Notes: a model not told the origin generated them from the letters alone. DNA of 64,000 nucleotides from Puia sp. (GCA_031292515.1 JARLGZ010000076.1:124001-188000), one strand, 5' to 3'; positions 34,028 through 43,015 are shown, counted from the stretch's first letter. Program-made: numbers and translations.

Positions 34028-35221
34028 TTATCGTTGACCGGTTTTTCCGGGGTGCGCCCTGCCTATGCCAAACTGGTCGCCGGCCCGGACGGGGTTCCGG
34101 CCGGCAAACTGTACTTCGACCATCTTCTCGCTCTGGACATGGGTTCCGGTCTCATCCAGCAGGGCTGCTATGATTTTCTTCGTATTCACATCGATGATAT
34201 CTCCTGTCGAAGGCATAGCATATCTTCCGTCGATGCTGAAGGTGATCCATCCGGGCTGGTCGCTGAGCTTTATAGAGCCGGTCTGCCGGGGTTCGGGCTG
34301 ACCGATGTCGAAGACGTGGATCGACTCGTTGAAGGCATCGGCGAGCCAAATCTCGTGTTCATCAGGAGTAAGGCCGATCCCGTGGCTGGGGCATCCATGT
34401 CTTTTTACGGGGCCCGTATGAAATCCCCGCACTTCGACATGTGCCGTTCTTTTTCCCGTCCGCAGATCCCCGATCTCGAATCCAAGCAGGCTGTCTGTGT
34501 TGACAAAGCAACGGGTCTGCCCGGCGTTGATCGTGAAAGGGCGGATATGATTGAAGAAAGGTCCCACCTGTGACGAGACCTCGTGGTTGCCGGTATTCAC
34601 AACCGTGAGATAGTTGGACCGGAGGCCTTCCAGGTAGACTTTTCTCCCATCCGGTCCATAGATCGTATTGTGAGATCCGGAATGCGTGACGACGCGATGA
34701 AGAACATCGCCCGTCCGGGCATCGACCACTTTCCAGTCGTCGCCTTCAAAACTCGGCAAATAGATCGTTCTGCCATCCGGTGATATCGACAGGCGATCGC
34801 ATCCCTTCTCATAGGATTTTCCCCAGACCTGTTTCTCCGTGACCAGGTCTATGCATTGTACGGTCTGTATGGTGCTGATATAAATGCAATGTGTAAAGAG
34901 GCTGACGGCAACACCCTTCACGTTAGCGGGTTGACCCCTGTCATCCAACCCCGCGGTCGAAATCCTTTTTACGAATTTGAAATGATCGTCCATATCAAAG
35001 ACCAGCAGGCCATGACCTCCATATTCGAGATAATTGCGAACGCCCGGCACGGCGACATAGAGGTAGCGGTGAACAGGCAGCTGCGCGGAATCCGGTGAAG
35101 CCCTCCAGGCCGATACCCGGGTTGAAGAGCCGGCGGGGTCTGCCGCGCCCCCGGGGGCAAAGCGGAGACCACTGAACCCGAGGACCCACAAGAGCAGGAG
35201 TTTGAGAGACTGGGTGTACAT
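34028..35221 (-). CDS. Secreted YncE/YVTN-type beta-propeller protein
   Basis: A 397-residue exported protein: MYTQSLKLLLLWVLGFSGLRFA is a signal peptide. The rest is made of about seven 40-residue blades with YVTN-like cores: HRYLYVAVPGVRNYLEYGGHGLLVFD, GCDRLSISPDGRTIYLPS, NTIYGPDGRKVYLEGLRSNYLTVVNTG, HGIGLTPDEHEIWLADAFNESIHVFD, WITFSIDGRYAMPSTGDIIDV. No heme, copper or quinone motif is visible. Such propellers often bind proteins or other ligands in the periplasm; function unknown. Reads away from the DUF5060 glycosidase gene, sharing a 119-bp divergent region. Confidence 0.75.
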   Translation of the reverse strand: MYTQSLKLLLLWVLGFSGLRFAPGGAADPAGSSTRVSAWRASPDSAQLPVHRYLYVAVPGVRNYLEYGGHGLLVFDMDDHFKFVKRISTAGLDDRGQPANVKGVAVSLFTHCIYISTIQTVQCIDLVTEKQVWGKSYEKGCDRLSISPDGRTIYLPSFEGDDWKVVDARTGDVLHRVVTHSGSHNTIYGPDGRKVYLEGLRSNYLTVVNTGNHEVSSQVGPFFNHIRPFTINAGQTRCFVNTDSLLGFEIGDLRTGKRTAHVEVRGFHTGPVKRHGCPSHGIGLTPDEHEIWLADAFNESIHVFDIGQPEPRQTGSIKLSDQPGWITFSIDGRYAMPSTGDIIDVNTKKIIAALLDETGTHVQSEKMVEVQFAGRNPVRAGDQFGIGRAHPGKTGQR

Positions 35222-35340
35222 CGTAGTGATAAGGTAAGAAAAAATCCTGATATCTTTTTATCCATCTCTCGTCAATCCCGGTGCATATGGAAACCGGATG
35301 CGCAAAACTTCTAACTTTAAAATCATTAAATGACTGCAAA

Positions 35341-37125
35341 ATGGTTACCACAAGATTCCTTCTGCTCTGCGCGGTATCTTCGCTATCCCTTACCGTCCAC
35401 AGCGCGATTGCAAAAAACCCGGCTCCCGAAGTTCTGTTGATTCGCGCGCTCGCGGACACGGTCGGCGTCTATGACAAATTCGAGGTCGGCCTCAATCTGA
35501 AGGCTCAATTTGTCAACCCCTTCAATCCAGACGAAATCGACCTCACCGCCATTTTTACGGCGCCTTCGGGCAGACAGTGGAAGATCCATGGGTACTATGA
35601 CAATTCGCGCTTCACCCTCTGGAAGATCCGCTTCTCCCCGGATGAGCGTGGAAAGTGGAGTTACACGATGCAAATCACCGATAAGAATGGCAAGACGAGC
35701 GTTCCCCTCAGGTCTTTTACCGTCATTCCCTCTTCGTTCAGCGGCCCTTTGCATATCGCCTCCAACAAACGCTACCTGGAACACGCCGACGGCAAGTCTT
35801 TTTATGGGGTGGGCTTCTGGTATAACGACGGCTATTCCGGTTTTGGCGGCGGCCAGGTGAAACCGGAGGTGCTGGATGAACTGAAAGACCTCGGTGTCAA
35901 TTTTATCGCTTCCTTTATCATCCCGCTCGAAACGATCGGCACCGGGTTGGGAAGATATGACCAGGGGATCAGCGGCAGATTGGACTCGGTGTTGAAATTA
36001 TGCGAAGACCGGGAACTGGTATTGAGCCTGAATATCTGGTTCCACGCTTTCCTGTCCGATACGACCTGGCCTCCCGGCCGGTGGTTTACCAATCCCTACA
36101 ATTCGATCACCGCGGCAAAGGATTTCTATCACAGTACCGAGGCCTGGGGCTACCAGGAAAAGCTCTATCGTTATATGATCGCCCGCTGGGGATACAGCCG
36201 TGCGCTTGGGGATTGGATGGTCATGGATGAGGTGAACGGCACGGACGGTTGGGCTGGCGGCGATAGTGTCGGCGCGGGCGTCTGGGCCCAAAAAGTACAG
36301 GGTTATTTTGCAGCGAATGACCCTTACCGGCATATGACGTTTGGAACCCGGAGCGGGGGTATCCAGGAATGGTGGCCCGATTCCTACCGGCTCTTTGACA
36401 TGGCCGCCCGGGAGATCTATGAGGCGCAAGGACACTCGATGGACCGCCGCGGCACGGTGGAGGGGGAGACGATCCATCCGCTTACCCGCAGCTATGCCAA
36501 CTATTCCATCCAGGTAGACAAGTTATGGCAGGGCTTCGAGAAACCGGCGATCATCGCCGAGTCGGGCTGGGACCATGTCTTCTATGATCCGTCCATGCCG
36601 GGCTACCTCTCGCTCTATCACGATGCGATGTGGGTGTGTCTTTGTTCTGGAACCGCCATGACGCCTTTCTGGTGGGCGTATAACAAACGTATGAATGAGA
36701 ACATGATCTCTTCCCAGCTCACCGCCATCCGTAATTTCACCGACCAGATCCCGTTTGCCAGGCTGTCCCACCCGGGGAAGGCGAATGTCTCTGTCTCCAA
36801 AGGAGATGCCTATGCGATCAAAAGCGACGAGATGATCTTCGGATGGGTAGCCAATCCGCAGACGGATGTCGCGGGGAAGACGGTGAAAATAAGTGGCGTC
36901 AACGCGGGAAGATACCGGCTTAGGATCTACCATACCTGGAAGGGACAGTTCCTCGACACGACGGAACTCAGCGCGTCCAATGGTTCGCTGTCTTTTACCA
37001 TTCCGATCCTGCATATGGATTCACATGCCAATTATATCGGGCCGGATATCGCCTTTATCGCAGAGCCCTTGTCGGCGGGAACGGCGATGCTACTGTCACC
37101 CAAGGGAACGGGGTCTTTGCAATGA
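35341..37125 (+). CDS. Secreted glycoside hydrolase with DUF5060 domain and TIM barrel
   Basis: A 594-residue enzyme. The start at 35341 gives signal peptide MVTTRFLLLCAVSSLSLTVHSAIA. A DUF5060 beta-sandwich covers about 30-125 (VGVYDKFEVGLNLKAQFVNPFNPDEIDLTAIFTAPSG...WSYTM). A GH5/clan-A-like barrel follows: FYGVGFWYNDGYS, LVLSLNIWFHAF, the candidate acid/base Glu297 in WMVMDEVNGTDG and candidate nucleophile Glu407 in AIIAESGWDHV. A C-terminal beta domain (about 480-590) ends the protein. Relatives act on beta-linked plant or marine glycans, but the substrate cannot be read from sequence. Monocistronic; the 3' end is followed by a short CGGGAAAAA repeat. Confidence 0.85.
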   Translation: MVTTRFLLLCAVSSLSLTVHSAIAKNPAPEVLLIRALADTVGVYDKFEVGLNLKAQFVNPFNPDEIDLTAIFTAPSGRQWKIHGYYDNSRFTLWKIRFSPDERGKWSYTMQITDKNGKTSVPLRSFTVIPSSFSGPLHIASNKRYLEHADGKSFYGVGFWYNDGYSGFGGGQVKPEVLDELKDLGVNFIASFIIPLETIGTGLGRYDQGISGRLDSVLKLCEDRELVLSLNIWFHAFLSDTTWPPGRWFTNPYNSITAAKDFYHSTEAWGYQEKLYRYMIARWGYSRALGDWMVMDEVNGTDGWAGGDSVGAGVWAQKVQGYFAANDPYRHMTFGTRSGGIQEWWPDSYRLFDMAAREIYEAQGHSMDRRGTVEGETIHPLTRSYANYSIQVDKLWQGFEKPAIIAESGWDHVFYDPSMPGYLSLYHDAMWVCLCSGTAMTPFWWAYNKRMNENMISSQLTAIRNFTDQIPFARLSHPGKANVSVSKGDAYAIKSDEMIFGWVANPQTDVAGKTVKISGVNAGRYRLRIYHTWKGQFLDTTELSASNGSLSFTIPILHMDSHANYIGPDIAFIAEPLSAGTAMLLSPKGTGSLQ

Positions 37126-37262
37126 CACCGGGAAAAAACGGGAAAAACGGGCTGGGCCGGGAAAAATGAGCGGGAGATGATGACCCTCATTTCAAAAAAA
37201 GAAACAGGCAGACAAAGCCAGGCAGAACCGCACCCTGTATGGCAGCGGGAACAATTTGTGAT

Positions 37263-37955
37263 CTATTTGCCTTTGTCCGGAATGCGCAACGGCGCCTCTC
37301 TCCTACCCCTTACAAGACTATAAATGATGGCAGCCGGCAATATCAGCTGGGCGGCGATCACCCCCCAAAGGGTCCAGCCGATGAGATCAACGGTCCAATG
37401 ATATTGATGAAGAGCGCTCCTCCCGGCATAGTCCAGATAGCGTTGGAGTCTGGGCGGCTCGTAATAGAGGGTCGTGAAAAAGAGGATACAAATGCCGGAG
37501 AATGTGATCCAGAAATGAATTCGTCCGAGGCTGTCATTCAGGGGGAGGTGAAAGATCCCCGGCAACAAGCAGTAGAGGCCCGTCAACAGCCCCAGGACAA
37601 TCGCAAAAAGGATCGGGAGATTGAAATGGGCAAGGATGATATACGTGTCGTGAAAATTCAGATCCAGCCCTGACTGCCCGGATAAATCCTGCAATAGCCC
37701 GGCAAAGAGGCAGATAAAGGTCCCCGCGGCGAATAACAGGGCCGGGGCAACCCGGAAACCGGCCTTTCCGCGTTTTCTGAATAAAGCCGGGCTCTTGATA
37801 AAGAAAGGTATCGCGCACAATAAAAGCAGCGACAACAACGAGTAACCCGGCAATGGACCGAGATCCCGGTCAAAGAGATTATGAACGCAGTTCAGAAGGA
37901 AAAGGATGGAAGCGGCGCTCAAGGCGAACAAGAGGATGACAGACAATTTCTTCAT
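37263..37955 (-). CDS. Membrane protein resembling the C-terminal part of cytochrome oxidase subunit I
   Basis: A 230-residue protein with about six to seven membrane helices. Start at 37955 (MKKLSVILLFALSAASILFLL) is preferred over 38003. Residues about 105-185 read as helices X-XI of heme-copper oxidase subunit I: NFHDTYIILAHFNLPILF corresponds to the HDTY...VAHFHYVL segment, and LGRIHFWITFSGICILFF to the next helix. The first of the two heme His residues is kept (AHF) and the second, the heme a ligand, is Asn. The copper-ligand helices are absent. It cannot be an oxidase by itself; a structural or assembly role is possible. Truncated COX1-like proteins exist in Bacteroidota, so this may be an intact family. 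Confidence 0.7.
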   Translation of the reverse strand: MKKLSVILLFALSAASILFLLNCVHNLFDRDLGPLPGYSLLSLLLLCAIPFFIKSPALFRKRGKAGFRVAPALLFAAGTFICLFAGLLQDLSGQSGLDLNFHDTYIILAHFNLPILFAIVLGLLTGLYCLLPGIFHLPLNDSLGRIHFWITFSGICILFFTTLYYEPPRLQRYLDYAGRSALHQYHWTVDLIGWTLWGVIAAQLILPAAIIYSLVRGRREAPLRIPDKGK

Positions 37956-38061
37956 AAAGGGTGAAACTTCTCCGGAAAAGCGGACACTTCTCCTGAAAAG
38001 CAAACTTCTCCTATTGGGAGAACGGTTTTCCGGGAAAATAATTATCCCCTTCCCGCATCTT

Positions 38062-38115
38062 TCTCAGACCTCTTGTTTTTCTCAGGCCTTTTGACCTTCT
38101 CAGACCTCTTTCCGC
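38062..38115. repeat. Three 18-bp tandem repeats across the ybbP stop codon
   Basis: Units start at 38062, 38080 and 38098, sharing TCTCAGACCTCTT or a close variant at exact 18-bp spacing. The unit at 38098 contains the permease stop codon (38100-38102) and last codons; the other two lie downstream. Confidence 0.85.
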
Positions 38116-40667
38116 AGGATTTCGAGCGGGGGCCGGTTGAGTACGCTCCGGCTGTTCAGCAAGCCGATCGTGATCGTCAGCAGGCAGATGCTTGCGAACA
38201 GGAGTGCGATGGGCGCCGCGTGCGGAGAAAAAGAGCTTTCGAAACTATATCGTGCCAGGAACCAGCTGGTCGCCAGGGATAGGAGGATCCCTGTGCCCGC
38301 CGCCAGGGCACCCAGGAAAAAATATTCGAGGGTGGCGATGATGAGGATCTGCCGGCGTCGGGCCCCGAGGGTGCGCAGCAGGACCGTCTCCTGGATGCGT
38401 TGAAATTTGCTGATGAGGACCGAAGCGATGAGCACGATCAGTCCCGTGAGCATGCTAAAGCCCGCCATAAAACGGATTACGAAGCCGATCTTGTCCAGCA
38501 CTTCGTCCAGTATGCTCAATACCAGGCCCAGGTCGATCACGGAGACACCCGAAAACTGCTGTACCACCGCCTTTTGAAAACGGGCGGAGACTTCGACGGA
38601 GGGAACCCGGGCAATGAGTATATGGAACTGCGGCGCCTGTTCCAGCACACCGCCGGGGAACACGATATGGAAATTGGTTTCCAGCCTCCGGGAGTTTACC
38701 GTCCGGATGCTTCCTATCACCGTCGTCAGGGGGAGGCCCTGTACGTTAAAAAGCAGGGTATCTCCGAGGCCGGCATGGATCATGGCCCTTGCATATTCCT
38801 CTTCCAGGGAAACATAGATGATGTCCTGCGGCGACCGGACAGGAGTGCCCAATTTCCCGGACAGGATCTTCTCGGTGCCGGTCAGGGTATCGCGATAGGT
38901 GGCTCTCGCTTCTTCATCGAAGACCCAGCGGCGGTCATGATGGTCTACGCTATCTTCACGGGCCCGGTCCGGAAGGCGTCTCCTGATCTGCGTCAATCGC
39001 ATACTCACGAGCGGCGCGTCCTGCAGGATGGTCACGCCGTTGTGGATGGCCAGGCCGACGACTCCTTTCAGTTCGCTGTTCTGGACGTCGAACAGGACCA
39101 TATTCCCCTGGTTTTTGCCGGACGATATCGCAATACGGTCGACGAGCATCTGTTGCACGAAATAAAGGGTGCCGATGAAAGTCGTCCCCAGACCGATCGT
39201 AACGATAAGGATCAGGGTTTGGTTGTTAGGCCGGTACAGGTTGGCAAACCCCTGTCTCCAGAGATAGTTCCAGGAAGCGGGGAAAAAATGTCGTACCGAC
39301 CACATGAGCAGCCGGGCCACTCCCGCCAGCAGGAGAAATGCGGCGAACAGGCTGCCGCAAAAGATAAATGCCTTTGTCCATGCATGCATCTGCCAAAAAG
39401 AGAAGATGGCCACAAAGAGAAAGATGGTGGTGTAGACCACCCCTTTCAAAGGGTCCCGGTTTCTTCGGGGCGGCTCGAAAGAGCGACGCAGGGTGTATAA
39501 GGGGGAGATGGACCGGATGGATAGCAAGGGCAGCAGGGCAAACAAAATGGAGATCGTCAGCCCGGTTATCATTCCCTGGCCGATGGAGCGGGGTGAGAGG
39601 TGGGTGGCGGCTTCCAGCGGCAGGAGGTCCCTGAACACGACGGGCAGTATCCGTTGGATCACCAGACCCAGCGAGACACCCGCGACAGAACCCAACAGCC
39701 CGATGCAGGCTATCTGTATGAGATAGATCAAAAAAGCCTGGCGGACCTTAACGCCCAGGCAACGCAGGACGGCGATCCCGTCTATCTTCTCGCGGATATA
39801 AATATGGACGGCGCTTCCCACGCCGATGCATCCCATCAGCAGGGCGATGAAGCTGATCAGGGTCAGGAATTCGGTAAAATCTCCGAAGGCGCGGCTCATA
39901 CGTGTCTTTCGCGATTCGATGGTCTCATAACGCAGGTGGGCCTTCCCGAGCCGCGAAGTCAGGGAATCCATGAATCTGCCGATATCTGTCGGCGAGGGGT
40001 ACTGGTAATAGTATTGGTATTGGATCCTGCTCCCTCTTTGCTGAAGACCCGCCTGTGAAAGGTACCGGAGGGGGATATAGACCGGGGGAGCTACTGTCAT
40101 GGACAGTTCGGTGCTTCCGGGAGCTTTGTTCAAAATGCCGGCGATGGCGAAATTCAGGGAGCCGATCCGGATGGAATCGCCGACCTGTGCGCCGTACTGA
40201 AGGAGCAGGCCCTTGTCGACCAATGCCTGTCGTTCGTTTCTGAACGAGTGGCCGGCTTCCGTGGGGGTCGTTTCGAGCGAGCCATAGAAGGGATATTCAC
40301 CGTCGAGGGCGCGCACCTGGACCAGGCGGCTTTCCCCGCTCCTGACAAAATAGATCATCGATGCAAAATTGTCTTCCCGGGCATGGCGGTTAGGAACGGT
40401 ATCGGGTATGGCCAGTTCCGCGGGTGTCAGGGGCCGGTTGGACCGGATGACCAGGTCGGCGCCCACCAGCACCTTCGCCTGGTCATCGATGCCGTTGCGA
40501 AGGTCTTCACCAAACGACAAGGTAGCTACCAGGGCGGCGATCCCAAGAATAATAGAGGAGACGAAAAGTAGGAGGCGGCCGCGGTTCCTGCGACTATCGC
40601 GCCAGGCCATGAGGAAGAGCCAACGGATGCCGGGCGAACTATTTTCAAGCGGTTTGTCTTTTTTCAT
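38100..40667 (-). CDS. ybbP: ABC transporter permease, YbbP-type FtsX family
   Basis: An 855-residue inner-membrane permease. An N-terminal helix (WRDSRRNRGRLLLFVSSIILGIAALVATLS) is followed by a MacB-like periplasmic region, three FtsX helices with IDGIAVLRCLGVKVRQA, a middle four-helix block (about 420-525), a second periplasmic region and a C-terminal FtsX core with RIQETVLLRTLGARRRQ. Ten-helix YbbP proteins of this size pair with the ATPase YbbA. The TAA of the ATPase gene is immediately followed by this gene's ATG, so the two are translated together. The divergent tesA-like esterase gene repeats the E. coli tesA-ybbA-ybbP arrangement. Substrate unproven; export or extraction of lipids or hydrophobic products is suspected. 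Confidence 0.9.
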   Translation of the reverse strand: MKKDKPLENSSPGIRWLFLMAWRDSRRNRGRLLLFVSSIILGIAALVATLSFGEDLRNGIDDQAKVLVGADLVIRSNRPLTPAELAIPDTVPNRHAREDNFASMIYFVRSGESRLVQVRALDGEYPFYGSLETTPTEAGHSFRNERQALVDKGLLLQYGAQVGDSIRIGSLNFAIAGILNKAPGSTELSMTVAPPVYIPLRYLSQAGLQQRGSRIQYQYYYQYPSPTDIGRFMDSLTSRLGKAHLRYETIESRKTRMSRAFGDFTEFLTLISFIALLMGCIGVGSAVHIYIREKIDGIAVLRCLGVKVRQAFLIYLIQIACIGLLGSVAGVSLGLVIQRILPVVFRDLLPLEAATHLSPRSIGQGMITGLTISILFALLPLLSIRSISPLYTLRRSFEPPRRNRDPLKGVVYTTIFLFVAIFSFWQMHAWTKAFIFCGSLFAAFLLLAGVARLLMWSVRHFFPASWNYLWRQGFANLYRPNNQTLILIVTIGLGTTFIGTLYFVQQMLVDRIAISSGKNQGNMVLFDVQNSELKGVVGLAIHNGVTILQDAPLVSMRLTQIRRRLPDRAREDSVDHHDRRWVFDEEARATYRDTLTGTEKILSGKLGTPVRSPQDIIYVSLEEEYARAMIHAGLGDTLLFNVQGLPLTTVIGSIRTVNSRRLETNFHIVFPGGVLEQAPQFHILIARVPSVEVSARFQKAVVQQFSGVSVIDLGLVLSILDEVLDKIGFVIRFMAGFSMLTGLIVLIASVLISKFQRIQETVLLRTLGARRRQILIIATLEYFFLGALAAGTGILLSLATSWFLARYSFESSFSPHAAPIALLFASICLLTITIGLLNSRSVLNRPPLEILRKEV

Positions 40668-41339
40668 TTATTTTTTTTCATCGGATATGATGTGTCCCCC
40701 CGTGAGCCGGATGATACGCTGGGTGCTACCGGCCAGTTCCGCGTTGTGTGTTACGATGACCAGCGTAGTCCCTGCTTCGCGGTTCAGATCGAATAGCAGT
40801 TTTATCACGTTTTCGCTGGTTTCGGCGTCGAGATTCCCGGTCGGCTCATCCGCAAACAAGATGCGGGGGCTATTGGAGAAGGCCCTGGCGAGGGAGACTC
40901 TTTGCTGCTCCCCGCCTGAGAGCTGAGCGGGGTAATGGTGAATCCGGTCTGCCAGACCCACCTTGTCCAACAGGTCTTTGGAACGGGCCCGGATATTTTT
41001 CTCCCCCCGCAGTTCGAGCGGCACCATGACATTCTCGAGGGCGGTCAGGGTCGGGAGCAACTGGAAGTTCTGAAAGATAAAGCCCACATACCGGTTACGC
41101 ATATCTGCCCTCTCGTCTTCGCTAAGCCGGTCGAGGGGGATCTCGTTCAAGGCGACGGTTCCTGTGGTAGACCGGTCGAGGCCGGCGCTGAGACCCAGGA
41201 GTGTCGTCTTCCCGCTGCCCGATGGTCCGACGATGGCTACGATGGCCCCTGCTTCGATGATAAAATTGATATTTTGCAATACGTATAAGGCGCGGCCGCC
41301 GGACTGATAGGTCTTGCTGACATTTTGAACAGATAGCAT
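40668..41339 (-). CDS. ybbA: ABC transporter ATP-binding protein, YbbA/LolD-type
   Basis: A 223-residue ATPase. I start at ATG 41339 (MLSVQNVSKTYQSGG) rather than the TTG three codons upstream. Walker A GPSGSGKTTLLG, Q-loop GFIFQNFQLLPTLTALENV, signature LSGGEQQRVSLARA, Walker B ILFADEPTGNLD and the H-loop VTHN are all intact, with the LolD/MacB-type TYQSGG and PTLTALENVMVPLEL patterns. It powers the neighbouring FtsX permease. A TAnnTTTG element at 41353-41346 would place transcription start almost at the ATG, implying a leaderless mRNA if used. Confidence 0.94.
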   Translation of the reverse strand: MLSVQNVSKTYQSGGRALYVLQNINFIIEAGAIVAIVGPSGSGKTTLLGLSAGLDRSTTGTVALNEIPLDRLSEDERADMRNRYVGFIFQNFQLLPTLTALENVMVPLELRGEKNIRARSKDLLDKVGLADRIHHYPAQLSGGEQQRVSLARAFSNSPRILFADEPTGNLDAETSENVIKLLFDLNREAGTTLVIVTHNAELAGSTQRIIRLTGGHIISDEKK

Positions 41340-41345
41340 CGTCTC

Positions 41346-41387
41346 CAAAAGTATAGTTATGAGTATAAATTACAACTATATTTATAC
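41346..41387. promoter_or_regulatory. Divergent promoter/operator region between ybbA and tesA
   Basis: Reverse-strand TACTTTTG (41353-41346) matches TAnnTTTG. GTATAAAT (41363-41370) and ATTTATAC (41380-41387) form a perfect 8-base inverted repeat with a 9-base spacer, flanked by AGTT and AACT. Its midpoint between two divergent, functionally linked genes fits a shared regulator site (inference). Confidence 0.45.
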
Positions 41388-41420
41388 AACTGTTGCAAGT
41401 ATTCGGTAAATGGTAAAAGG

Positions 41421-42284
41421 ATGGGTATGTCGGTATTTTATAAACAGGATGGAGTGCCCGGGGTAGTTGGGTCGTTCCCGGCGGTCATGCCATTGTTGCT
41501 GACCTTACTGCTAACCCTGTCTTTTATAACGGCCTGCCATTCGGGCGGTAATCAGCGAGCCCTGGGCGGATCCCCGGAGCCAACGGGATCGGGCGGGTCG
41601 ACGAAGCCAGGGAGTTCAGCGGAGGCAGCGGGCGGGGGGAACTCCAAAAATGCCATAGATTCAGCGGCTACCACGGGTGGCGTGCGCGCCGGGAGTAAGG
41701 GAGGACCGGAAGGATCGGGCAAAAAAACCATTGTTTTTTTTGGGAACAGCATTACGGCAGGTTATGGCGTGGATGCCGAAGAGGCTTTCCCATCGCTGAT
41801 CCGGCAGCGGATCGACTCGCTCCATTTACCGTATGAGGTCGTCAATGCGGGTTCGAGCGGCGAGACGTCTTCGGGCGGAAGGAGCAGGATCGGCTGGATC
41901 CTTCGTAGACGGGTAGACGTCTTTGTCCTGGAATTAGGTGGCAATGACGGGCTGCGCGGTATCCCGGTGACGGCGACGGCTGCCAACCTGCAGGCGATCC
42001 TGGATTCCGTAAAAGCCAGCTATCCGGCGGCCCGGCTGGTATTGGCGGGGATGCAGATACCTCCCAGCATGGGCGGTCAGTACAGTACCGACTTTAAGGC
42101 GGTCTTTCCACGGCTGGCGGAGAAAAATAAGGCGGCGCTGATTCCTTTTATCCTGGAGGGTGTGGGCGGCGTTCCGGCTTTAAACCAGGGAGATGGGATC
42201 CATCCTACCGCGCGAGGTCACCGGATCGTCGCGGAGAATGTCTGGAGGGTCATCGCTCCGCTTTTAACCCCGAAGGCACGGTAA
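41421..42284 (+). CDS. tesA: TesA-like SGNH esterase/lysophospholipase, lipoprotein
   Basis: A 287-residue SGNH hydrolase. A hydrophobic segment ends in the lipobox FITAC (Cys39), so the mature protein is probably lipid-anchored in the periplasm; ATG codons at 41427 and 41487 are alternative starts. Residues 40-100 are a Gly/Ser/Pro linker. The catalytic domain resembles E. coli TesA: block I FFGNSITAGYG with Ser110 (GNS instead of GDS), GSSGETSSGGRSR, block III LGGND with Asn175, and the Asp258-x-x-His261 pair in GDGIHPTARGH. E. coli TesA is a thioesterase, lysophospholipase and arylesterase. The divergent ybbA-ybbP neighbours strengthen this assignment. Confidence 0.9.
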   Translation: MGMSVFYKQDGVPGVVGSFPAVMPLLLTLLLTLSFITACHSGGNQRALGGSPEPTGSGGSTKPGSSAEAAGGGNSKNAIDSAATTGGVRAGSKGGPEGSGKKTIVFFGNSITAGYGVDAEEAFPSLIRQRIDSLHLPYEVVNAGSSGETSSGGRSRIGWILRRRVDVFVLELGGNDGLRGIPVTATAANLQAILDSVKASYPAARLVLAGMQIPPSMGGQYSTDFKAVFPRLAEKNKAALIPFILEGVGGVPALNQGDGIHPTARGHRIVAENVWRVIAPLLTPKAR

Positions 42285-42304
42285 CACCCGAAGGCGCGGT
42301 AGCG
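42269..42304. repeat. 18-bp tandem duplication across the tesA stop codon
   Basis: Units CCCGAAGGCACGGTAACA (42269-42286) and CCCGAAGGCGCGGTAGCG (42287-42304). The first contains the stop codon TAA (42282-42284); the second reproduces it as TAG, again in the same relative place. Confidence 0.8.
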
Positions 42305-42398
42305 TTTTAAAAGCCACGCCGTTGACAAAAGCCAGACCATTCGCGACACCGGAGCCGTTGGCGAAACCCGGGGCCTTTTGGCGATTCCGATATCCCGA

Positions 42399-42926
42399 TT
42401 ACCGGGCTACCAGTCCGATCGCCTGTTGCCAGTATTGCAGAGGCGTGCGGAACTCGTATTGTTTCTTCCCCTGTTGATAGGGACGGTCCATCATCTGCTC
42501 TTCCATCCAATCCAGGGGAATTGCCGCAAAGTCTTCGGATTTCATACAATTATATTCCAGGTCGAAAACCATCTGGTTCATGAATGAGAGCATCGACCGG
42601 CTGTTCGTCTTCGATATGACATAGCCTTCGGCCTGCAGCAGTTCATTTTTTATAAAGGCATTGGGGAAGTTGAATCTCTTTAAAAGCGCTTCCAGTCTTT
42701 CGAGGAAGTTGTCCCAGGTGCCTTGTATCGTTTTGCCTTTGCAGACTATGCACATCAGGGACGGTTCGTGGACATACATGACCATCATTTTACCGGCGAA
42801 ACCACTTGGGAGCAGCCGGGCATACCAGCCATGCAGGTATTGGCTCTGATTCGGCTCGGTGATATACAAGGCTGCTTCCACCCTTGAGGTATTTAATAGT
42901 TTCCGCACCGAATGGATGATGAGCAT
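42399..42926 (-). CDS. DUF6933-family protein
   Basis: A 175-residue cytoplasmic protein. MLIIHSVRKLLNTSRVE, LHGWYARLLPSGFAGKMMVMYVHEPSLMCIV and LERLEALLKRFNFP, ending with a SRSMLSFMNQMVFDLEYNC segment, match what I recall of the DUF6933 domain. No function is known for the family and no catalytic motif is apparent. Convergent with tesA, upstream of a divergent SGNH hydrolase. No signal peptide or membrane segment. Confidence 0.7.
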   Translation of the reverse strand: MLIIHSVRKLLNTSRVEAALYITEPNQSQYLHGWYARLLPSGFAGKMMVMYVHEPSLMCIVCKGKTIQGTWDNFLERLEALLKRFNFPNAFIKNELLQAEGYVISKTNSRSMLSFMNQMVFDLEYNCMKSEDFAAIPLDWMEEQMMDRPYQQGKKQYEFRTPLQYWQQAIGLVAR

Positions 42927-43015
42927 GTCCTAAAGATACGCGCAGAATCAGGTCCGGCAAAATCATTTTATCTTCTTAGATTGAGCCGGATATCTTTATT
43001 TTTTTATATGCATTC

